A stretch of 64,000 nucleotides of DNA from Lentisphaerota bacterium (GTDB lineage Bacteria > Verrucomicrobiota > Kiritimatiellia > RFP12 > JAAYNR01), in assembly GCA_016873675.1 (NCBI GenBank), contig VGWG01000001.1, positions 19,021 through 83,020 of the forward strand, given 5' to 3'. Position 1 is the stretch's first letter, and every line of letters begins with the position of its first letter. The notes beneath the pieces were generated by a model. That model searched no databases and was not told the DNA's origin. It saw nothing but the letters and a program-made list of their open reading frames with translations. Positions 35,153 to 43,485 of this stretch are shown here, piece by piece. Position numbers and translations under genes: made by a program.

Positions 35153-35590
35153 TTATTCGGACGCCCCAGCGAACGAGATGTCCTTGAGCTTGGCCGCCGC
35201 GCAGGCGTTCATGACGTCGATCACCCGTTGGTGCGACGTGTCGCCATCGGCCATGATGGTGATTAACGCTTTGCCGCTTGCCGCTTCCGCGCTCAGGCGG
35301 TAACGGGTGAGCGTGGCGACCAGATCGGGCAGATCGGTCGAGGTGGAGGAATCAAACGAGCGGTCGTTCAGATACACCTCCCCGGTCTTGCGGACTTCGA
35401 TCATCTGCTCGTCGGGCATGTCAACCGTCGTGGCCTGTGCAATCATGCCGGGCAGCCGGATACCCAGATCGGCCTCTGGCATGATCAGCGTGCAGGTGCA
35501 GATGAAGTAGATGAGCAGAAGAAAGGTCATATCGATCATCGGCGCCATGTCCAGATCGGGATCGCCTTGATCGGGGAGCTTCATTTTCAT
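35153..35590 (-). CDS. ExbD/TolR family protein (second copy)
   Basis: 145 residues. A cytoplasmic tail of ~15 residues, one TM (MAPMIDMTFLLLIYFICTCT, with the conserved Asp used for proton conduction) and a periplasmic domain ending KLKDISFAGASE. It overlaps the upstream ExbD gene by 4 bp (ATGA). The stretch between TM and domain contains SSTSTDLPDLVATLTRY. The two ExbD proteins share the N-terminal pattern but diverge in the periplasmic part, as in heteromeric motors. Confidence 0.92.
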   Translation of the reverse strand: MKMKLPDQGDPDLDMAPMIDMTFLLLIYFICTCTLIMPEADLGIRLPGMIAQATTVDMPDEQMIEVRKTGEVYLNDRSFDSSTSTDLPDLVATLTRYRLSAEAASGKALITIMADGDTSHQRVIDVMNACAAAKLKDISFAGASE

Positions 35591-36024
35591 TGGTCGCCCC
35601 CATTCTTGCCTGTTGAGAAGACGCCGAAGATAAAGTCGCCGATCCCCGCCTCGGCCATGGCGCTCATCACGGCTTTGACATCCTTGTGGGGCGTCTGCTT
35701 GTCGGCGCGGAGGTACACCTTCAGATCCGGTTCCTGTTTCAGACGTTCCGTAACCAATCGCTTCAATTCGGCGACCGTCACCGGTTCGAGGCCGCTGAAG
35801 ATCCGGAAGGACGTCCCCTCCTGAGCAATGTTTACCGTCCAGCGGGCGGGCCGATCTTTGGGAATCACGCCGCGATCCGCGACCGGAATGTCCAGATCCT
35901 TGCTCCGGCTCGCGCTCATGTGAGAGGCCGTCATGAAGAAGATGATCAGCAGAAACACCATGTCAATCATCGGCGCCATCTGCACCTTGGTCTCTTCTTT
36001 ATCATCCATCGGTATGCGCATCAC
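35587..36024 (-). CDS. ExbD/TolR family protein (first copy)
   Basis: 145 residues. TM with the conserved aspartate (VQMAPMIDMVFLLIIFFMTA), periplasmic domain with DLDIPVADRG, and KVYLRADKQTPHKDVKAVMSAMAEAGI typical of ExbD. It follows the ExbB-like gene by 38 bp. Family members form the stator with ExbB/TolQ and convert the proton gradient into motion of a partner reaching the outer membrane. Confidence 0.93.
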   Translation of the reverse strand: MMRIPMDDKEETKVQMAPMIDMVFLLIIFFMTASHMSASRSKDLDIPVADRGVIPKDRPARWTVNIAQEGTSFRIFSGLEPVTVAELKRLVTERLKQEPDLKVYLRADKQTPHKDVKAVMSAMAEAGIGDFIFGVFSTGKNGGDQ

Positions 36025-36062
36025 GCACCTCGCTCTCGCCGCCGGCCGCTTCAGGGAGGGTG

Positions 36063-36881
36063 TTACAGGGTTCGTCCGATTGGGGCTGACGGGGCGGCGG
36101 CAGGCGAGCTTTCCTCAACCAGGCCGCCACACTTGAGCGCCATGCCGAGGTGGTGCGAAAGATTGCCGAGAAGGAGCGACACCCGGGCGACGTTGCTGGT
36201 GAATTGCGCCTTGAAATAGAAATAGGTGAACATGGATGGAATGGCCACAATCAAGCCGGCCGCAGTCGTGATCATCGCCTCGCCGATGTTCGCCGCCAGT
36301 TTCTCGGGGGAGCCCATGGCACCCAGGCCGATTTTGTCGAACGCCCCGATCATGCCGGTCACGGTTCCGAGCAATCCCAGCATCGGCGCGATCTGCGCCA
36401 CCAGCGAAAGGTGTCCAAGCGGCTTCTGCCATTCCGAGACCTCTTCCACGGATGCCTCCTCCATCGCTTTTTCAAACGAGGCCACATCGGCGTCCTGACT
36501 GCTTTCGAGCCGTATCAGGCCAGCCCTCAGGATCGTCGTCAGCATGCAGGGTGCGCCTGAGCACACGGCGCTCGCGGTCTTGAAATCGAGCGCGCCGAAC
36601 GCCTTGCGCAGCGTCGGCTGAATGTCCGGCCGGACCATCTTTTCAAGCCGATACTGGATGGCGCAATAGACCGTCAGTCCGATCCCGAGCACCGAACAGA
36701 GGCCGATCGGCCACATGACCGGTCCGCCGACGTTCCACAAGTCCAGCAAAGACTTGCCGGCCTTGGGCGCCGCTGATCCGCCGTCGCCGCCGGTTTGCGC
36801 GTGTACCACGAGCACCGCCACGGTCGCCAAAAACATCATCACCCCAAGCTTTACCTGACTTTTCCCGTTCATCATCCTCAC
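36063..36881 (-). CDS. MotA/TolQ/ExbB proton channel family protein
   Basis: 272 residues with an N-terminal signal-like TM (LGVMMFLATVAVLVVHAQ), a second TM near 55-75 (MWPIGLCSVLGIGLTVYCA) and a pair of C-terminal TMs with the family motif LSLVAQIAPMLGLLGTVTGMIGAF and GEAMITTAAGLIVAIPSMFTYFYF. It forms the channel with the two ExbD proteins. The N-terminal extension before the first conserved TM (about 45 residues) is longer than in E. coli ExbB. It is 43 bp after the TPR-like gene. Confidence 0.92.
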   Translation of the reverse strand: MRMMNGKSQVKLGVMMFLATVAVLVVHAQTGGDGGSAAPKAGKSLLDLWNVGGPVMWPIGLCSVLGIGLTVYCAIQYRLEKMVRPDIQPTLRKAFGALDFKTASAVCSGAPCMLTTILRAGLIRLESSQDADVASFEKAMEEASVEEVSEWQKPLGHLSLVAQIAPMLGLLGTVTGMIGAFDKIGLGAMGSPEKLAANIGEAMITTAAGLIVAIPSMFTYFYFKAQFTSNVARVSLLLGNLSHHLGMALKCGGLVEESSPAAAPSAPIGRTL

Positions 36882-36924
36882 TCCTTCATCCTGTTGTCAC
36901 ACGAGACGCGCCGCTGGGGCGTCG

Positions 36925-38088
36925 TCAGAAATTACCGGATGCAACTGCTTTCGGCGCGCCGACTGTGGTTTTCGGTTCGGCAGGGGTTTTGAGCAGTTCA
37001 TCGGCCAGCTTGTTCATGTCTTCGGTCATATTGAAGAACACATTCTCAATCGGCGTTTTTTCGGGTTCGAGCGTCTTTTTACCGTCCATAATCGCTTGGA
37101 GGCCGATTCGAGCGTCGGCCGCCCAGTCGGTTCCCGTGAAAAGAACAGCGACCTCGTAGTACACGTCGCGGGCGCGGTGGTGCTCGCCGAGCGCCGTGTA
37201 GCAGTCGGCCGACAGAAGCAGAGCCGAGGGGAAGGTTTCAGCGTCCTTGTCGGCAAAGACGATCGAATTGACGATGGCATCGATCGCTTCGCGTGTCTTG
37301 CCGGCGCGGCGGAACAGTTCGGCTTGAACGAGCCAGTAGTGGCCGTAGGCGGGATCTCCGGGATCCGGATTTTCGACCCGCTTGAGGTTGGTGGCGGCCG
37401 CCTCGTCCTTGCCCTGAGAGAGCAGGGCGCGACATCCCTTAAGGATCGCCACGGGGGCGAGCGGCGACCAGTCGGCGCGTCCGGCGTCGCGAAACACATC
37501 GTACGCGGCTTCGTATTGCTTCATCGCCCGCTCGCGGGTGGCCGCGTCAGACGCCGCGCGCCGCTCGCGGTCAGCCGATAAGATCATGTACGTGCCCAGA
37601 TCCATGGCCAGGTCGAGACCGTTGTTGTCCGCCAGATCGAGGTAGGGAAGCGCCACGCGCAGGCTCGGAGCCAGCGTCCGCACGGCGGCCGCCCAGTCAT
37701 AGTCCCGCACGGCGGCGGACAGCGCCGCGTGGTCGTAGTCAAGGGCAAACTCACACCGCAACACCCGCGCCTTATCGACTTGGAAGGACGCGGAATCGCC
37801 ACGGGCCGCCTGCGCCAGCAGCGTTTGTGCGGTGTGCCCCAGCAGGACGACTTCGCGGTTGATGGTCGCGTCCTTGTCGCCTTCGCGGATCAGGAGCCGG
37901 GCCTTGATCGGCGGGAGCGTCACGGGCCGCGGAGCGGCCACCGGGGTTTGCGCATGCAAAACCCCGCAGACGGCGATCGCCAGCGCGGCGAGAGTGCGCG
38001 TGCGGAACGCGCACCGCGAACATGCCCCCGCCAAAATCGGTTTGGCCATTCGGTCCGTGCGTACGGTGTGATGGGCCTGAGTCATCAT
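36925..38088 (-). CDS. Secreted TPR-like protein (ExbB/ExbD operon)
   Basis: 387 residues from the ATG at 38088, which overlaps the stop of the larger TPR gene (ATGA). The N-terminus has a charged start and a hydrophobic run (TLAALAIAVCGVLHAQTPVA) that looks like a signal peptide. The mature part is helical, with TPR-like stretches such as AMKQYEAAYDVFRDAG, AVAILKGCRALLSQGKDEAA and LLSADCYTALGEHHRARDVYYEVA. Near the start, a strand-rich segment LLIREGDKDATINREVVLLG is seen. No enzymatic motif is visible. It is likely a periplasmic scaffold of the motor complex. Confidence 0.75.
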   Translation of the reverse strand: MMTQAHHTVRTDRMAKPILAGACSRCAFRTRTLAALAIAVCGVLHAQTPVAAPRPVTLPPIKARLLIREGDKDATINREVVLLGHTAQTLLAQAARGDSASFQVDKARVLRCEFALDYDHAALSAAVRDYDWAAAVRTLAPSLRVALPYLDLADNNGLDLAMDLGTYMILSADRERRAASDAATRERAMKQYEAAYDVFRDAGRADWSPLAPVAILKGCRALLSQGKDEAAATNLKRVENPDPGDPAYGHYWLVQAELFRRAGKTREAIDAIVNSIVFADKDAETFPSALLLSADCYTALGEHHRARDVYYEVAVLFTGTDWAADARIGLQAIMDGKKTLEPEKTPIENVFFNMTEDMNKLADELLKTPAEPKTTVGAPKAVASGNF

Positions 38089-40928
38089 AAGCCGCGCCCC
38101 TCCAACTGGGTGAGCAATTCCCCGGCCTGCACATACTCGGGGAAAGCCTTTAATTCGTCTTGCGCCAGCATCTCCGCCAGCGTCTCCCGCGCCTGTTTGT
38201 CCTGGTAGGCGCGGCGCAAGCATTCCGCGCGCCGAAGGTAGGCCTTGGCCGTCCACGCGCGGTAGTTGCCGTACATGACGTAGATCCGCTCGTAGTAGGC
38301 GGTGGCCTTGAGCCAGTCTTTGCGCGCCTCGGCACAGAGGCCCAGACCGTGAAGCGCCTCGGGCCACGCGCCGCGCCAGCCCTTGACACCCAACACCGAT
38401 TCAAAGCATTTCTGAGCGTCGTCGAGTTTGCCCTGATCCCGGAAGATCGCGCCCAGCAGCAACAGCGCCTCGGCCGCTTCGCCGCTCGTTGCGAACACAT
38501 CCCGGATGATCGTGAGATGGGCCACGGCCTCGCCAAGGAGTTTCTGCGCGGTTTCGGCAGGTGCTTCACGCGCCTGTTCGATGGCGAACTGGGCCAGCAA
38601 CATACGTGCATCGAGGGCAAAATCTGTTTCGGGGTAGTCGGTGAGGATCGCCTGCGCCACGCGGGTTGCGAGATTGGTCTGGAAGCGTGTCCGCGCCCCT
38701 TCCAGCATCGTCTCCATCACCGCCGGGCTGGCGTGCTCGAGGTTTTCGGGTTGCAGCAAATTAGAGAGGATGTTGTTGTAAACGCTCGGCGTCAAGCCGG
38801 GTCGATACAACAGGACCCGCTGGTAGCGGAGTCGGCTGACGGTGTCGCCCGAGGCGGCCGCCCGCTTCCAGGCGGCCTCCATCTCCGACCAGGCATTAGC
38901 GACGTCGTTCGACGAGAGGCGCTTCGTGGTCCCGATCCACTCGTCGAGGATCAGGTCGACCCCCATCGCTTTTCGATCAGCGCCGAACGTCGTGACGGCG
39001 TCGCGGTAGTAACGGATGGCACCGACCTGCTCGCCCTGATTAAAGAGCGCCCGGCCCGTCCAATAAACGGCCAGCGGGATGTTTGAATCCGGGCGGTTGC
39101 GTTGGATGTAGGAGGCAAAATGCGTGCGCACGTCCTCAAACTTCTCGGCGTCGTACAGAATCTGCCCCGCCTGGAAAGCACAATGGTTGTAAAACTCGAT
39201 GTTCATCAGATCGTCCGGGGCGGTGAGCGCCGTCTGATAGCACACCACGGCGTCGTCGGTGCGGCCGACCGTGCCCGCCACGTCGCCGCGAAGCATGTGC
39301 GCTTCATAGCGCAGACTCCCCTTGGGATAGCGTTCGATGAATGCCTTCAGACGGGTGTCGGCCAGATCGTACTGCCCCAAGGCATAGTTGCAGACCGCCC
39401 GGCGGTAGCTGCCGTCTTCGATGAAGGTCGAGGTCCCGCCGCTTTCTTGCAACAGGCCAAAGTCCTTCTCAGCCGCCTCGAAATGGGTCGCGAACATCTC
39501 GGACATCGCCGTCCAATAGATCGCCGCGTCGATCTGCTCCCAGCCGGAGAACCGCTCGCGCAGCTCGCGGAACCGGGCCGTCGCCTGCTCGAACTGTTCC
39601 TCCATGAAATGCGCGTAGCCAAGGAGGAAGAGGCACTCGGCGGCCATTTGGTGATCCGGCCGAACCTGCAACACTTCGGTGAAGTGACGGATCACGTCGG
39701 GCCAGCGCTTTTCTTGGGCAATCATTTGACCCACCAACATCGTGAGGTCGTCGTAATAGGTGCCCGCCGGGTATTTATCCATATACTGCCGGGCGATGGT
39801 GTAACAGCGGTCGTTGGGCTGGATGCGCGAGGCACAGACAAACGCTAAATAGAGCGATTCCTCGGCTCGTTCCTTTCCAGCGATGGTGTGGAGGTGGAGA
39901 AACCCTGCACACGCCTCGCGGTAGCGGAGCGCCTCCATGTAGCCTCGGGCGAGACGGTAGAACAGGTCTTGATCGTAATTCTCGACCTCCGCGAGCGATT
40001 TGAGTTCGAATTCCGTATCGCCAATCCACTCCATGATCCGCATCAGTCGCCGGGGATCGGTCATGAAGCGTTTCTCATACTCCGCGAGCCGCTTGAGGTA
40101 TTCGAGATGGGACTCGGTGCGCATCTGCACCTCTTCGTAAGGAAATACCAACCGATAGAGCCAGAACGCCTCACGATAGCGTTCGTCGCCGAACAATTCG
40201 TCGCCCGCCTCGATGGCCGAAAGATTGAAGGCGATCGAGCGCGAGGCGTGGGAGTCACGCCGCAGCAGAAAGGGGATCATGGGGTAGAGCTGATCAAGCG
40301 TCAGCGTCTTCAAATACGACGTGGCCAGCAGCGTGGCGGCCCGGTTGCGGCGCAGGAAATCGGGGGCTGTGCGGAAGGCGTCGCGCAGCGGTTCGCGTGC
40401 CGCCGCCCAGTCGTCCAGAGCCAGGTAGCAGCGTGCGATTGCGGCATGAATGTCGGCGAGCATGTCGAATCCGTAACTGAATTTGGCCAAGGCCGCCTTG
40501 TAGGCCTTGATCGCCTCTTGATGCTTGGAAACAAAGCGCAGGCTGTCAGCGATGTAAACAAACGATTCGGAAAGACGCGCCCCGCGGGGGTATTTCTTGC
40601 AATAGGCGACAAACGCCTGCTCGGCTTGTGCAAACTGCCCGGTGAGGAAATAACAGAGGCCGAGGTTGTAGTAGACCGCCTCCATCTCGGCCAGCCCCTG
40701 TGTGCTCGTGACAGATCCCAGAGTCTCGATAAGCATCTGGAATTCAGGGATCGCCGACTCGAACTCGCCCAGAGTGAATTTTTTGAAGGCGCTTTCACGC
40801 AATTCGCGCACGGTCGCCTGGATCTGCCCGAACGCCGGCATGGCGAAACACAGGGCCGCCAAGACCCAGACGACGACCCGCAGTCGCCCGGCTCGTGATA
40901 GATAGATTGTTTTCTGCACGCCGCTCAA
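38085..40928 (-). CDS. Large secreted TPR-repeat protein (ExbB/ExbD operon)
   Basis: 947 residues from a TTG at 40928; a GTG at 40919, 10 nt after GGAG, is an equally good start. The signal peptide (VVVWVLAALCFAMPAFGQ) is followed by tetratricopeptide-type helical hairpins to the end, for example FAQAEQAFVAYCKKYPRGA, CYLALDDWAAAREPLRDAF, FLLGYAHFMEEQFEQATARFREL and LDDAQKCFESVLGV. The organisation recalls outer-membrane-assembly or Agl/Glt motility TPR proteins that work with ExbB/TolQ motors. It is the first gene of the operon, behind a reasonable promoter. Confidence 0.88.
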   Translation of the reverse strand: MSGVQKTIYLSRAGRLRVVVWVLAALCFAMPAFGQIQATVRELRESAFKKFTLGEFESAIPEFQMLIETLGSVTSTQGLAEMEAVYYNLGLCYFLTGQFAQAEQAFVAYCKKYPRGARLSESFVYIADSLRFVSKHQEAIKAYKAALAKFSYGFDMLADIHAAIARCYLALDDWAAAREPLRDAFRTAPDFLRRNRAATLLATSYLKTLTLDQLYPMIPFLLRRDSHASRSIAFNLSAIEAGDELFGDERYREAFWLYRLVFPYEEVQMRTESHLEYLKRLAEYEKRFMTDPRRLMRIMEWIGDTEFELKSLAEVENYDQDLFYRLARGYMEALRYREACAGFLHLHTIAGKERAEESLYLAFVCASRIQPNDRCYTIARQYMDKYPAGTYYDDLTMLVGQMIAQEKRWPDVIRHFTEVLQVRPDHQMAAECLFLLGYAHFMEEQFEQATARFRELRERFSGWEQIDAAIYWTAMSEMFATHFEAAEKDFGLLQESGGTSTFIEDGSYRRAVCNYALGQYDLADTRLKAFIERYPKGSLRYEAHMLRGDVAGTVGRTDDAVVCYQTALTAPDDLMNIEFYNHCAFQAGQILYDAEKFEDVRTHFASYIQRNRPDSNIPLAVYWTGRALFNQGEQVGAIRYYRDAVTTFGADRKAMGVDLILDEWIGTTKRLSSNDVANAWSEMEAAWKRAAASGDTVSRLRYQRVLLYRPGLTPSVYNNILSNLLQPENLEHASPAVMETMLEGARTRFQTNLATRVAQAILTDYPETDFALDARMLLAQFAIEQAREAPAETAQKLLGEAVAHLTIIRDVFATSGEAAEALLLLGAIFRDQGKLDDAQKCFESVLGVKGWRGAWPEALHGLGLCAEARKDWLKATAYYERIYVMYGNYRAWTAKAYLRRAECLRRAYQDKQARETLAEMLAQDELKAFPEYVQAGELLTQLEGRGL

Positions 40929-40975
40929 TCTCCGGGAAACGCCGTTGACAAACCCAAAACGATCAGTAGCGCTAG

Positions 40976-41003
40976 AGTATCACGAGTGGCAGTGCCCCGT
41001 CAA
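40976..41003 (-). promoter_or_regulatory. Candidate sigma-70 promoter of the TPR-ExbB/D-vWA-SEDS operon
   Basis: On the minus strand TTGACG (41003-40998) and GATACT (40981-40976) are 16 nt apart, about 50 bp before the start of the large TPR gene. Nothing else is recognised in the 152-bp gap to the GspK-like gene. Confidence 0.5.
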
Positions 41004-41080
41004 TGAGACGAAACAGTCAACAGCCGATGCGCCACTCGGTGCGAGGTGTGTGGTGCAACGGGTTGCGGGATCTTTCAGGC

Positions 41081-43414
41081 TCACTCGGTCAGCGGGCACC
41101 AGTCGTGGACGGACCAACGACCGGTGTAAGCGTCGCGGATGACGGTGACGGCGGCACGCTGGTCGGCCAGGACGCGCTGGGTGGCGGTGCCGATCGGTGG
41201 CGAGAGGCGTTGGGCTGCGACAATGATGACGAAGAGGTTTTGCCGGAAGGTTGTCTGGTCGACTAGGCCGCGCAGCAGATCCTCGACCATCTGCCCCCGC
41301 GGCAGTGTTGTGATATCGGTGAACACAGCCGGATCGGTCTCATCCAGCCCGATAGACGTCTCGCGAAGCACGGCGTCCAGGGCCGGGGCGAGTACGGGGA
41401 AGAGATCTGAGAACGTGTTCCAGCTGGTGCCGGGATTGGCATTGGTCCAGGCCGTGCGGGCCTCGACCCATGCGCGGGTGAGTGTTTCATACGCGGGGGT
41501 GTCGGCATGGCCGATGGGGCGTGAGAAGACCGGATCGCGAAAAAACGCGGCAAGCACTTCCGGGTAGGGCGAGTTCGGCTGCAGGCGACTGGCGGATGCC
41601 TTCTCCAGACGGTTGGTCGGAAGCGTCGTGAAGCGGTCGAGCAAGGCGGCTCCTTCAGCCGTTGCGAGCGCCACCGTGCCGGTGCCTGCTTGCGCAAGCC
41701 CGAGATAGCCGAGTTCGCCGACGGATAGCATCGGGCGATTCAAATGAAAGCGCGGGTACTCGAAGCCGCTCTCGAGGGTGGCATTGCGCTCCCACAGGGT
41801 CGGCGGGCCGTCGAAATCGCCGTCGTCGGCCACCCGGTTAAAGAAGGGGTTTCGTGCTTGCCAGGAGCCGGTGTCGGTCCATTCGAAAATATCGACAGTA
41901 TCGACAGCCTCGAAACCCGCTGGAGCGACGAGCAGGGCCTCGTCGACGCAGACGTGGACGTTCGGCGTGGTGTTCGTGTCGAGGAGGTAGAGGCGAGGCC
42001 AGATGTAAAGGGGATGGGCGGGCCCGAGTGGTGGATGTCTCGGCGGATCGCCCTCAGGCTCGAAGACGACCAGTCGCGTGGATACGGCGACATGGACTTG
42101 CCGATCCGGACTGTACAATACCGGGATGACGTTGGTGAAGCCGAAGGCTCCGAGGCCTTCGGCTGGCCCTGGGACAGTGGCCCGATCAGGGATGTCGGCG
42201 CGGTTGGTGTAGATGCCGACCGCCAGCACCAGATTTTCAGGAGCGGTGTCCGGTTCGAACGGATACCACAGTTCCACCGAGACGCTGTAGGCGTCTCCCC
42301 CGACCGCGTTCACCGCCACCTCGTTGATCATGGGGAGATCCTCAAAGCCGTAGGGGATGCGTGACGGAGGCAGCGGCTCGGGGGTGCCATCCCGTTGACG
42401 GTATTGCGGGATGCGGTCGGCATCGAGCAGGTTGAGGAGGTTCCAGGTGAGTTTCTCGGCATGACCGTCGTCCGTGAAACCGGCGTAAGAGAAGTTTTGC
42501 GTCACGGCCGCATACCACGGTTCGAGTGTGTCGGCGGCGAGCCAGGGCATTCCGACAGCAGGGTCATAGGCGAGCGGTGCCTCGCCCTCCGCGAGAGTCG
42601 ACAGCCTGTTGGTCCAACTGTTCACATCGAATTTATTGATGACGCGCGTGCTGAAGAGCCCTGGGGCCGGAGGGGTGTTCGTGACGAATTCTGTCCGGAC
42701 CGTAAAGAACTGCTCGGGGTCTGGGTCGTGGGCGAGGTAGAAGGTGTGGTCGCGCAGCTCGGGTGGCAGGTGGATCTGGGCGGCGTAGCGGGCGGGACTG
42801 GCGTCCATCGCGTTGGTTGGGACCGGCGGGAGAAAACCGGAACAGTCGATGATGAGGTAGGCGACACGGCTCATGACAACGGTGTCGATGAGCGGCGCGA
42901 GGGGGTCGGTTTGCTCTCCGGGTTCCGAGCTTTCCGTCAAGACGCTGGTGACAGGCACCCAGATCGATTCGACCGCAGCGGCGTTGCTGTGGACCGCGCC
43001 GGGGACCAGATTGGTTACGGCACCTGTGAAGAGTTTGACGGAGGTGGCGGGGAAGGAGACGCCACTTTCCTGCAGGTAGAAACTGCCCAGACAGGCTCCG
43101 GAGGAAGGGGGTGCCTGCGGCGTGCCGTCCGGATCATGATAATCCCACCACGCAATGGGATAGACGCGCTCGTAGAGCTGCCAGGTGACATCTCGCATGG
43201 CCGAGGCCAGCGCGACCGGGTGGATCCCGCGGAGGGTGGCGCGGTCGGCTTCGAGCCGCGCGGTGGCGCGCTCGAGTCGCATGGAGGCGATGAAGGCAAT
43301 GGCCGCCACGCAAATCAGGGCCAGGATACCGAGCGTCATCACGAGCGCCACGCCGGAGCGGGAGGACTGACGAGCGGCGAAAGGGTGCGGGCTTGTTTTT
43401 TGGGGTGTGTCCAA
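41081..43414 (-). CDS. Oversized GspK-like (or Verru_Chthon cassette A-like) pseudopilin
   Basis: 777 residues from a TTG at 43414, 4 nt after a perfect AGGAGG. The N-terminus has the type II secretion minor pseudopilin layout: basic leader, SRSG^VALVMTLGILALICVAAIAF, with no Glu at mature position 5, as in GspK. The rest is far longer than the usual ~330-residue GspK and is rich in Thr, Asn and Pro. The C-terminus QNLFVIIVAAQRLSP...VLADQRAAVTVIRDAYTG resembles the ends of Verrucomicrobia large pilin-like proteins. GspK-type tip proteins cap the pseudopilus with GspI and GspJ. It is the last gene of the cluster. Inside it, 41883-41918 carries a 9-nt periodic repeat in frame. Confidence 0.75.
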   Translation of the reverse strand: MDTPQKTSPHPFAARQSSRSGVALVMTLGILALICVAAIAFIASMRLERATARLEADRATLRGIHPVALASAMRDVTWQLYERVYPIAWWDYHDPDGTPQAPPSSGACLGSFYLQESGVSFPATSVKLFTGAVTNLVPGAVHSNAAAVESIWVPVTSVLTESSEPGEQTDPLAPLIDTVVMSRVAYLIIDCSGFLPPVPTNAMDASPARYAAQIHLPPELRDHTFYLAHDPDPEQFFTVRTEFVTNTPPAPGLFSTRVINKFDVNSWTNRLSTLAEGEAPLAYDPAVGMPWLAADTLEPWYAAVTQNFSYAGFTDDGHAEKLTWNLLNLLDADRIPQYRQRDGTPEPLPPSRIPYGFEDLPMINEVAVNAVGGDAYSVSVELWYPFEPDTAPENLVLAVGIYTNRADIPDRATVPGPAEGLGAFGFTNVIPVLYSPDRQVHVAVSTRLVVFEPEGDPPRHPPLGPAHPLYIWPRLYLLDTNTTPNVHVCVDEALLVAPAGFEAVDTVDIFEWTDTGSWQARNPFFNRVADDGDFDGPPTLWERNATLESGFEYPRFHLNRPMLSVGELGYLGLAQAGTGTVALATAEGAALLDRFTTLPTNRLEKASASRLQPNSPYPEVLAAFFRDPVFSRPIGHADTPAYETLTRAWVEARTAWTNANPGTSWNTFSDLFPVLAPALDAVLRETSIGLDETDPAVFTDITTLPRGQMVEDLLRGLVDQTTFRQNLFVIIVAAQRLSPPIGTATQRVLADQRAAVTVIRDAYTGRWSVHDWCPLTE
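41883..41918. repeat. 9-nt-period array inside the gspK-like gene (locus A)
   Basis: Four consecutive 9-mers each begin TCGA: TCGAAAATA, TCGACAGTA, TCGACAGCC, TCGAAACCC. Because 9 is a multiple of 3 the array stays in frame; on the coding (minus) strand it encodes EAVDTVDIFEW. Confidence 0.8.
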
Positions 43415-43439
43415 GAGTCCTCCTTTCTTATCTGCTGAA

Positions 43440-43475
43440 TCGAAAATATCGACATTATCGAGATTATCGGATCGC
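43440..43475. repeat. 9-nt-period array between gspK-like and gspJ-like genes (locus B)
   Basis: Consecutive 9-mers TCGAAAATA, TCGACATTA, TCGAGATTA, TCGGATCGC in the 71-bp gap between the two genes. The first two differ from the loci A and D units by one or two bases. Confidence 0.85.
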
Positions 43476-43485
43476 TGGCGCCGCG

